Made by a program: the position numbers and the translations under genes. The notes under the pieces are model-generated. The model was not told the DNA's origin. It made no database searches and worked only from the letters and a program-made list of their open reading frames with translations. Positions 57,277-63,638 of a DNA stretch of 63,638 nucleotides are shown piece by piece (the first letter of the stretch is position 1; the number at the start of each line of letters is the position of its first letter). Source of the stretch: Aureococcus anophagefferens (taxonomy: Eukaryota; Sar; Pelagophyceae; Pelagomonadales; Pelagomonadaceae); NCBI RefSeq assembly GCF_000186865.1, contig NW_008705568.1, forward strand, positions 322,968-386,605. Reading direction: 5' to 3'.

Positions 57277-58287
57277 TTACCGGCTCGCGGGCCGCGGCGG
57301 CGCCGGTTTGGGCGGCCCCGGCGCGGCGAAGTTGCGCCGGGGCTCGGGCACGGTGGACTTGCGGCCGTGGCGCCGCGGGCTGACCTCGCTGTCCTCGCCC
57401 GCGAGGCGCGCGAAGGAGGAGCGCTGCTGGCCCGCGTAGGGCAGGTCCGTGACGAAGTCGCGGAGCTGGCCGAGCTTGGCGATGAGCTCGTCCTTGTCCG
57501 CGCGGAGGTCGCGCGTCCGGCTCCGCTCGTCGTCGAGCGCGGCGCGGAGCGCGTCGCATTCCGCGCGGAGCCGCTCGGTGCCGACGCGCTCGCGGTGGAG
57601 CGCGTCGCGGCAGTGCACAAAGTCGTCGACGCGCTTCGCGGCGATGCCCGACTGGGACCGCGCGACGCGCTCCGCGAGCGGCAGGCGCCGGAGCCGCCGC
57701 TTCAAGGAATCGTTCTCCGCCTCGAGCTTCGCCGCCTTCTTCGCGAGCTGGCTCGCGACCTTTTTTGCCGGGGACCCGTGGCCCGTGCCGCTCGGCGACC
57801 GCTTCGCGTCGGCGAACTTGAGCTCGAGCGCGACGTTGCGCCGCGACACGCGAGCGAGGCGCCGCTCCAGGCCCAGCAGCCGCCGCTCGTAGTCGTCGCA
57901 GACGGCCTCGCCGGCGCCGGCGCGGCCGAGCTTGCGCACGAGGGTCTGCAGCCGCAAGTTCTCCGCGCGCTCCGTCGCGAGGTCGACGCCGAACCGCGCC
58001 TCGGCCTCCTCCAAATCGTACTCGCGCTCGTCCAAACGCGTCCGGCTCCGCGCGTGCGAGTCGGCCTCCTCGTCGAGCGCCGCGCGCAGGGCGCTCCGAG
58101 CGAGCAGGTCGCGGTCCGCCTCGAGGCCCTCGGACCCGAAGATGCCCTCGTCCGTGACGGACCCGGCAAAGGATTCCGGCAGGCCCTCGCTCGAGCCCTC
58201 GAGGGCGACGGCGCTGAGCAGGTCCTCGAGCTCGCTCTTCAAACTTCGCACCTGCGTCTGCGTGTCGCGGCGCGGGAGCGGGCTCAT
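57277..58287 (-). CDS. Coiled-coil protein
   Basis: 336 residues. Long heptad-rich stretches (EEAEARFGVDLATERAENLR, KKAAKLEAENDSLKRRLRRL and RAECDALRAALDDERSRTRD) alternate with short breaks. A Pro-rich basic tail ends the protein (PPKPAPPRPASR). There are no enzymatic motifs. It is probably a cytoskeletal or centrosomal/scaffold component. The family cannot be named from sequence alone. Confidence 0.6.
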   Translation of the reverse strand: MSPLPRRDTQTQVRSLKSELEDLLSAVALEGSSEGLPESFAGSVTDEGIFGSEGLEADRDLLARSALRAALDEEADSHARSRTRLDEREYDLEEAEARFGVDLATERAENLRLQTLVRKLGRAGAGEAVCDDYERRLLGLERRLARVSRRNVALELKFADAKRSPSGTGHGSPAKKVASQLAKKAAKLEAENDSLKRRLRRLPLAERVARSQSGIAAKRVDDFVHCRDALHRERVGTERLRAECDALRAALDDERSRTRDLRADKDELIAKLGQLRDFVTDLPYAGQQRSSFARLAGEDSEVSPRRHGRKSTVPEPRRNFAAPGPPKPAPPRPASR

Positions 58288-58423
58288 GGCTTGTTTTGTG
58301 TGCTTTTTGCTGCGCGTCGAGTAGCTATTTGGCGCCTAACATGCTCAGTTTCACCACAGAGGGCGACGCAGCGCTGGCGAGCCGCGCGGGGCGGCCCAGC
58401 CCTCTCCAGCGGCAGCCCACTCC

Positions 58424-58946
58424 ATGGAGCCCACCTGCGCGCGCGACGCGTCGTCCGCGTCGACGGCGCACGGGCACGAGAGACGCGCGACGCCCGCGGC
58501 CGCGCTCCGCCGCCGCGGCGGCCGCCGCTCGCTGGGTTGGGCCGTCTTCGTAATATGCCTCACGGCCTCGCTCGACCTCGCGTCGGCGCAGCGCCGGCAG
58601 AAGCCGAAGCGCGAGAATCACGGCCAGAAGCTCGCGCGGCAGGCGCGCAAGGAGCACGACAAGCGCGCGCGCCGCGTCGACGTGCGAAGTCGTCCGAGCG
58701 CGCGCGCCGACGCTCGACCCGCGCGCGCGCAGGCGGCGGGACGTGCAGAAGAACTGGGAGAAGGACAAGGAGAATGAGCGGAACATGAAGGTGAAGCGGG
58801 ACCGGGCCAAGGAGGAGAAGGTGGCGACGAAAAAGGCGGAGAAAGGCGCGAGAGAGCTCGCGAAGCGCCGGAAGGCGCGCGACCGCGAGACCGCGGCGCG
58901 GCACAAGCAGCGCGAGATCACCCGGTCCGCGCGCAAGGATCTGTAA
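58424..58946 (+). CDS. Small single-pass membrane protein with highly charged tail
   Basis: Exons are 58424-58683 and 58733-58946 (157 residues), joined over a 49-nt intron. The best frame-keeping donor is GC (GCGAAG...CGCAG), giving RRVDV|RRDVQKNWEKDKE. One hydrophobic segment (LGWAVFVICLTASLDLASA) serves as signal anchor or cleaved signal. The rest is Lys/Arg/Glu-rich helix (KRDRAKEEKVATKKAEKGAR). No family recognised. Confidence 0.5.
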
Positions 58947-59080
58947 GGGGGGAGAGCGGAGTTTTGTTGGCTACGTGCGCGGTCGGCAGTAGGTTTGCGA
59001 AGTGCAACATGTTGAAGTTTGTATTCTTGAAGAGCTCTCGACGCATGGGCCACGCATTGAAGCGCCGTAACTCGTAGACC

Positions 59081-61342
59081 ATGTCCCTGCGCTTCCAGAC
59101 GACCGTGGCGCGCGCCGCGCTCGCCTCTCTAAAACAACCGCGCACGGCGCTGCGCTACGGCGCGGCGCACGCGCGCCGCGCGTCGTCGCGCGCGCCCCTC
59201 GCCGTCGTCGGCGTCGTCGCCGCCGCCGGGGGCCTCCGCCAGACGCGCTGCGAGGCCATGGTCCACCGAAAGCCCACGACGCACCTCCTCCGCCGGAGCA
59301 CGACCTACCACCTCACCCAGGGCAACCTCGTCCTCCGCTGGTTCAAGCGCGCCGCGCACCGCCTGCGTCTCGCGCTCCGCGTCGGCTACCTCACGTGCCT
59401 CGGCGCGTCGGCCGTGAGCTTGGGCGTCGTCTGCCTCAACGAGGCCGCGCCCTTGCCGAGCGCGCTCGTCGAGGCCTACTGGCGCTACGCGATCTGGGCC
59501 GTGGAGACCGCGGGCCCGACGTTCGTGAAACTGGCGCAGTGGGCGTCGACGCGGCCCGACATGTTCGACGCGGCGCTGTGCGCGCGCTTCGCCGTGCTCC
59601 ACGACGCGACGACGCCCCACGCCTGGGCCCACACGGCCGAGGTCATGGCGTCCGCGTTCGGCGACGACTGGGCCCGGCGCGTCGAGCTGGAGCAGGAGAC
59701 GATCGGCTCCGGGTGCATCGCGCAGGTCTACCGGGGCTTCTGCGACGGCCGCAAGGTCGCCGTCAAGGTCTGCCACCCGCAGATCCAGGAGAAGGTGTCC
59801 GCGGACATGCGCATCCTCGCGTACTTCGCCAGGTGCGTCGAGTATTGGTTGCCGAACGCGAAGTGGCTCGCAGGGCGGCACAAGGGTGATTCAACGTCGC
59901 TTCAATGTGAGTGTTCCGCGCGCGCGCGTTTCGGAAACAGCACCCACGCTTCGAGAGCGCTCCGAGAGATGATCGCTCGTCCAAAAATCAGCCGAAACGA
60001 GCGGAAAACGACCGAGAGAGGAGCCTTTGAAGTCGGGAATTTCGCACCCTTTTCCTGCCCAGGTGGCTCGGCGGCAAGGAGCTCGTGGGCGCCTTCGGGG
60101 CGCTCATGCGGGACCAGATGGATCTGAGGATCGAAGCGCGGAACCTCGAGCGGTTCACGGCGAACTTTGGCAAGGAGCGCGACGTCGACGTCGTCTTCCC
60201 GGTGCCCGTGTTGGTGCGACCCGACGTCCTCGTCGAGACCTACGTCGAGGGCCGGCCCATCAACACGTTCACGACGGACGCGACGGACGCGGCGACGAAG
60301 CGGCGCATCGCCGACGCGGGCTGCCAGCTGGTGCTGAAGATGGTCTTCACCAGGGCAGCAAAAGAGAGCGAAATTCCCAACTTCAAAGGCTCATATCTCG
60401 GCCGTTTTCCGCTCGTTTTGGCTGATTTTTGGACGAGCGATCATCTCTCGGAACGGCCTCGAAGCGTGGATGCTTTTCTACGGAACGCGCGCGCGCGAAC
60501 ACTCACGTTGAAGCGACGTTGAATCACCCTTGTCCTCCCCAGGTCTTCACGCACAACTTCATCCACGCGGACCTCCACCCGGGCAACGTCCTGGTCGACG
60601 TCGACGACGAGCGCGTGCGCGTCGGCCTGCTGGACGCGGGCCTCGCCTACGAGGTGACGAACCACAAGTCGTTCCTCAACGTCGTCTACCACCTGATGAT
60701 GCGCGAGGGCAGCCAGGCGGGCGTCAGGGCAGGACAAGAGAGCGAAATTCCCAACTTCAAAGGCTCCTTTCTCGGCCGTTTTCCACTCGTTTCGGCTGAT
60801 TCTTGGACGAGCGATCATCTCTTGGAACGGTCTCGAAGCGTGAATGCTTTTCCCGGAACGCGCGCGCGCGGAACACTCACGTTGAAGCGACGTTGAATCT
60901 CTCTTGTCCTGCCCAGGCGGGCGTCGCGATGCTCGACGGCGTCTCCGACGGCGCGGTGGAGACCGCGCGCCGCGACGCCTACGGCGCGGGCGTGCAGCGC
61001 ATCGTCGACGCGGCGAAGACCGAGGCCTTCTTCGACCACCTGGGGTCCTACATCCACGACTTCTTCACGCTCGCCTACGAGCACCGCGTCCGCCTCGACC
61101 ACAACTACGTCTGCGTGGCGTTGGCGGTCAAGGTCATGGAGGGCCTCGCCATCGCGTTGGACCCGCAGATCGACCTGCTCCACGCGGCCATGACCTACGT
61201 CGCCGTCGCCGGCCGACGAGAGGCGGCCAAGGACCTCCAGTCCCAGATCAGCGAGAGCCTCACGTGGGCGTCGCGCGGCTCCATGACCGAGCAAGAGAAG
61301 GAGCTCGAGGCCGCGGGCCACAAGGTCAAGAAAGCGGCCTAA
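59081..61342 (+). CDS. ADCK2-like (ABC1/COQ8) atypical kinase with three introners
   Basis: Exons are 59081-59862, 60063-60342, 60543-60716 and 60917-61342; lengths sum to 1662, giving 553 residues. The signature of ABC1 kinases is clear: GPTFVKLAQWASTRPDMF (K-x-x-Q-type motif, about residue 145), GSGCIAQVYRG with VAVKVCHP (Ala-rich loop and Lys), HNFIHADLHPGNVLVDV (catalytic loop) and LLDAGLAYE (D-x-G variant D-A-G). These motifs are continuous only when all three introners are removed. Such kinases sit in mitochondria or plastids and support coenzyme Q or prenyl-lipid metabolism. The N-terminus (SLRFQTTVARAALASLKQPR) fits a mitochondrial presequence. Confidence 0.88.
59863..60062 (+). mobile_element. 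Introner 1 in the ADCK2-like gene (200-nt GT-AG intron)
   Basis: The perfect duplication GTGGCTCG is at 59863-59870 and 60063-60070. The 192-nt element starts CAGGGCGGCACAAGGGTG and ends TTTTCCTGCCCAG. The first duplication copy supplies GT, the element end CAG. Splicing restores NAKW|LGGKELVG. Core GTCCAAAAATCAGCCGAAAC lies near 59979-59998. Confidence 0.95.
60343..60542 (-). mobile_element. Introner 2 in the ADCK2-like gene, inverted (200-nt GT-AG intron)
   Basis: The perfect duplication GTCTTCAC is at 60343-60350 and 60543-60550. The 192-nt element is the same family in the opposite orientation (GGCTGATTTTTGGACGA in the gene strand) yet again begins CAGGGC and ends CCCAG. Splicing restores VLKM|VFTHNFIHAD. 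Confidence 0.95.
60717..60916 (-). mobile_element. Introner 3 in the ADCK2-like gene, inverted (200-nt GC-AG intron)
   Basis: The perfect duplication GCGGGCGT is at 60717-60724 and 60917-60924, so the donor is GC. The 192-nt element starts CAGGGCAGGACAAGAGAG and ends CTCTTGTCCTGCCCAG, a near-perfect inverted pair. Splicing restores EGSQ|AGVAMLDG. Confidence 0.95.
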
Positions 61343-61393
61343 CTTTACTACTGGTGTAAACCGCGGTGGAATTCTGGCACTTTACCGGGGCCC

Positions 61394-63046
61394 CTATCGC
61401 ACCCAGAAGCTGCCGAGGCCGACGCGGTCGAGCGCGCCCTGGACCGCGCCGTTGACGCGCGCGCCCGTCGTGTAGGCGACCTCGTCGTCGCGCACGGGCA
61501 GCACGGCGACCTCCGTCGCCTGCTTCCCGAGGACGCCGCGCGCCGCGAGCTCGTTGCAGGCCTCGTAGCCCGACACGAGCGCGCGCTCCTGGCAGAGGCC
61601 CTTGGCGCCGTGCTCGCGGTCGCCCATGCGGACCCAGTCGCCCGCGCAGACGACGTTGGGCACGGACGTCGCGAGGGGCGGCCGCTTCGAAAAGGAGCCC
61701 GGCGAGAACCAGGACACGGCCTTGGGGAAGCGCCTGACGCACGCGTCGGCGACGCCGACCTTGCCGAAGGCCGGGTAGGCCCGGGGGAGCAGCGTGTCCA
61801 TGAGGAGCGACACGATGGCGTCGTCCGACAACGGCGCGATGGCGCCCGCGTTGTAGAAGTCGCAGGAGAGCACGGAGCCGCGCGCGCCGTTGTCCGCCGT
61901 ACTGCCCGCCCAGAGCTCGTCCAAATGGTCCTTCTGCAGCTGGTCCAGGAGGAAGAAGGTGCCGCCGGCGCCGCGGAGCTCCTCGAAGCGGCTGAGGACG
62001 CCCACGGGCGTGTCCGTGTCGACGACGCCGTCGAGCCAGATGCGCACGGCGACGACGTCGATCGCGTCCAAGGACGCGGCGAGCGACAGGTCCCCGGCCT
62101 TCTTCGCGAGTTCCGGCGAGCCGCGCATGACGTTCTTCATGCCCGTGGAGCCCAGCGCGAGCACGACGCCGTCGACGTCGAGCGTGTGCGCGGCTTCGCC
62201 CTCCTTGTAGGTCACGGACGCCACGCGGTCGCCGTCGTAGTCGAGAGACGCGACGAAGCAGCCGCCCTTGATCGTCACGAGGCCCGTCGCCTCCAGCGAC
62301 TCCGCAAAAGGTTGCACTAGTGTCGACTGCACGGTGCCCTTCTTCAGCCAGCGCACGTCGAAGGCGGTCTGGTGCGCCAGCGCGTAGAAATACAGCAGCT
62401 CCATCGTCACGGCCGCGGACAGCTCCTCGGGGGGCTTAAATAAGCCCACGAGCAGCGTCGGCTTCAGGAAGTCCTCGACGAGGCGCTCGGAGACGCGCAT
62501 CGTGCGGAAGAGCTCGTGGGCGCTCATGCGGTCGTACTTGGCGAAGGTCTCCGGCGTGCGGTTCAGGTCGACCATCGCGTAGAGCAATCCGGCGATCGAC
62601 GCGCGATCCGCGAGCGGCAGGCGCTTGAAGCGGTCGAAGGACGCGAAGACCTGGCCCAGGGGCGACGGCAGCTCCATGGAGCCGGAGAAGACGGGCGCCG
62701 TCGCCTCGAGGCCCTCGGGCCCGAAGAACGAGCTCTCCGTGAAGTCGGTGTAGGGATCGAGGCCGAGCTCGTCGCCGAGCGCGTTCAGGTTCGGGTAGTC
62801 CTTCCAGAAGCCGCGCTGGCCCAAATCAAAAGGCTTGCCGCTCTCCGTCGTCATCTCCACGAGCGGCTGGCCCGCGTCGAGCACCGTCACCTCGACGCCT
62901 TGCGCTGCTAAAGCCTTGGCGGCGCCGAGGCCGCCCCAGCCCGCGCCGACGACGGCGACGCGCTTGGGCGCCGGCGCCGTCGCGGGCGCGGGCGCGCTGA
63001 GCGCGTGGGATGTTGCAAAGAGAATTGGGAGGAGGAGTGTTGCCAT
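61394..63046 (-). CDS. Plastid FAD-dependent oxidoreductase (carotenoid desaturase/amine oxidase-like)
   Basis: 550 residues from 63046, intronless. The presequence MATLLLPILFATSHALSAPA combines a signal peptide with an ASA/LSAP-type plastid motif. The Rossmann dinucleotide site is KRVAVVGAGWGGLGAAKALA, with VTVLDAG ending in the acidic residue for FAD ribose. DLGQRGFW, VVLALGSTGMKNV and NVVCAGDWVRMGDREHG (the C-terminal FAD site) follow the layout of phytoene/zeta-carotene desaturases and related oxidases. The exact carotenoid step cannot be read. The gene has two 39-bp repeats just upstream of its start. Confidence 0.82.
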   Translation of the reverse strand: MATLLLPILFATSHALSAPAPATAPAPKRVAVVGAGWGGLGAAKALAAQGVEVTVLDAGQPLVEMTTESGKPFDLGQRGFWKDYPNLNALGDELGLDPYTDFTESSFFGPEGLEATAPVFSGSMELPSPLGQVFASFDRFKRLPLADRASIAGLLYAMVDLNRTPETFAKYDRMSAHELFRTMRVSERLVEDFLKPTLLVGLFKPPEELSAAVTMELLYFYALAHQTAFDVRWLKKGTVQSTLVQPFAESLEATGLVTIKGGCFVASLDYDGDRVASVTYKEGEAAHTLDVDGVVLALGSTGMKNVMRGSPELAKKAGDLSLAASLDAIDVVAVRIWLDGVVDTDTPVGVLSRFEELRGAGGTFFLLDQLQKDHLDELWAGSTADNGARGSVLSCDFYNAGAIAPLSDDAIVSLLMDTLLPRAYPAFGKVGVADACVRRFPKAVSWFSPGSFSKRPPLATSVPNVVCAGDWVRMGDREHGAKGLCQERALVSGYEACNELAARGVLGKQATEVAVLPVRDDEVAYTTGARVNGAVQGALDRVGLGSFWVR

Positions 63047-63130
63047 GCTGCGACCTGACACAGGTGCCATGCTATGCCACGATCCTTGGCCGCTGCGACC
63101 TGACACAGGTGCCATGCTATGCCACGATCC
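63047..63130. repeat. Two 39-bp direct repeats upstream of the oxidoreductase gene
   Basis: The 39 bp from 63047 to 63085 (start GCTGCGACCTGACACAGG) recur exactly at 63092-63130, period 45. They abut the start codon at 63046 on the minus strand, so they form its 5' leader or promoter. An ATG within each repeat is in frame upstream (MAPVSGRS), allowing alternative longer starts. Confidence 0.85.
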
Positions 63131-63183
63131 GCGGCCTCGCGATCGATTTTTGTTGAACCGATTTGTGAAGTGGCAAATCGAGC

Positions 63184-63638
63184 ATGGGTGCGCAAAAAAG
63201 GCGCCGATTCGTCGCGTTGGTGCTCTGCGCTGCAGCCACAGCGGTCTCCGCAACCACCCAACACGCATCGCCACGAAACGCAGCGACCACGGTACGCCGA
63301 GGCGGCAGCAACGCACCCTCGCCGCTCGACGACCTGCGCTCCTCGCTCAAGGAGCTGCGCGCGCAAGCGCCGATCACGCACGGCTTGCTACACACACTCC
63401 TGGTCACGTTCGTCGCCGCGCAGCACCCGAGGACGCAGGGTCTGCTCCGCGGCCACGCCGTCTGCTGCCGGCAGGCGCTGCGCCGCGGCCGAGCGCACGT
63501 GCTCCTGAGCCACGCCGTCGTGACCCACGATCCGTACCAGCTCGTCTTCAGCATCTTCGCCCTCGTCGTCATGGCGAAGCCCGCGGAGGCGTCCCTCGGC
63601 ACCGCGAACTTCGCCAAGCTCGCCCTCTGCAGCGCCGT
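63184..63638 (+). CDS. Rhomboid-like membrane protein, 3' partial
   Basis: An open frame runs from ATG 63184 off the right edge (151 codons). The leader FVALVLCAAATAVSATTQ is followed by LLHTLLVTFVAAQHP, a charged stretch and AHVLLSHAVVTHDPYQLVFS with IFALVVMAKPAEASLG. The last pair resembles the rhomboid pattern (L-x-x-x-F-x-H-x-D-x-x-H-L ... G-x-x-x-E-x-x-x-G), but the usual H-x-x-x-N is not kept (H-D-P-Y-Q-L). The catalytic Ser region would lie beyond the window, so activity cannot be judged. It is head-to-head with the oxidoreductase, 137 bp between starts. Confidence 0.5.
   Translation, partial: MGAQKRRRFVALVLCAAATAVSATTQHASPRNAATTVRRGGSNAPSPLDDLRSSLKELRAQAPITHGLLHTLLVTFVAAQHPRTQGLLRGHAVCCRQALRRGRAHVLLSHAVVTHDPYQLVFSIFALVVMAKPAEASLGTANFAKLALCSA

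Noticed and set aside
1..63638. Bacterial contamination, suggested by high GC and compact genes
   Set aside because: Spliceosomal introns, a cap methyltransferase, an LHC protein, an ELO elongase and secondary-plastid presequences show a eukaryotic alga.
1..63638. tRNA or rRNA genes
   Set aside because: I scanned for cloverleaf arms with GGTTCGA-type loops and for conserved rRNA cores and saw none. A covariance-model scan would be the decisive test.

Overview
This window looks like nuclear DNA of a small, very GC-rich photosynthetic stramenopile. A pelagophyte such as Aureococcus anophagefferens is the best guess; this is inference and no database was searched. The grounds are (1) short spliceosomal introns, many of them GC-AG, (2) a chlorophyll-binding light-harvesting protein and a lumenal pentapeptide protein with signal-plus-transit presequences of the ASAFAP type used by secondary plastids, (3) stramenopile-style secreted proteins (PC-esterases, EGF-like and ShK-like domains), and (4) introner elements, which are transposon-derived introns known from pelagophytes. 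A run of N at 12205-12355 marks a draft assembly. I see about 40 protein genes, no rRNA, no tRNA and no CRISPR array.

Bases 1-27360 form a neighbourhood dominated by secreted or Golgi-type glycan-modifying enzymes: a PC-esterase/pectin-acetylesterase fusion, three more PC-esterase/SGNH genes, a separate SGNH hydrolase, an exostosin-like GT47 gene joined to or beside a sulfatase, a GT92 glycosyltransferase, a further glycosyltransferase-like protein, a PAPS-type sulfotransferase, an FkbM methyltransferase and a GT60-type GlcNAc transferase. Mixed in are a polytopic membrane protein, a DUF1997-like protein and an EGF-repeat secreted protein. Together they could build, acetylate or de-acetylate, sulfate, desulfate and methylate an extracellular polysaccharide.

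Bases 27758-63638 are mostly housekeeping and plastid genes: a giant soluble-adenylyl-cyclase-like protein with a P-loop ATPase, a cNMP-binding domain and TPR-like repeats; a lumenal pentapeptide-repeat protein; a broken lectin/ShK gene; a SET-domain methyltransferase; an mRNA cap N7-methyltransferase; two cathepsin X paralogues; a fatty-acid elongase; a PIF1-type helicase with a zinc knuckle; a nitrilase; a secreted adenosine deaminase; a TPR protein; an LHC protein; an alpha/beta hydrolase; a PDI-like protein; an ADCK2-like kinase; a carotenoid-desaturase-like flavoprotein; and the start of a rhomboid-like gene.

Two structural themes run through the window. First, eight introns have hallmarks of DNA-transposon insertion: 8-bp target-site duplications, terminal inverted repeats, and a shared internal core in either orientation. 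In seven of them the duplicated target supplies the 5' splice site and the element end supplies the 3' AG. Three nearly identical 200-nt copies lie in the ADCK2-like gene alone. Second, genes alternate strand almost one by one, with start codons as little as 21 bp apart and convergent stop codons that touch or overlap.
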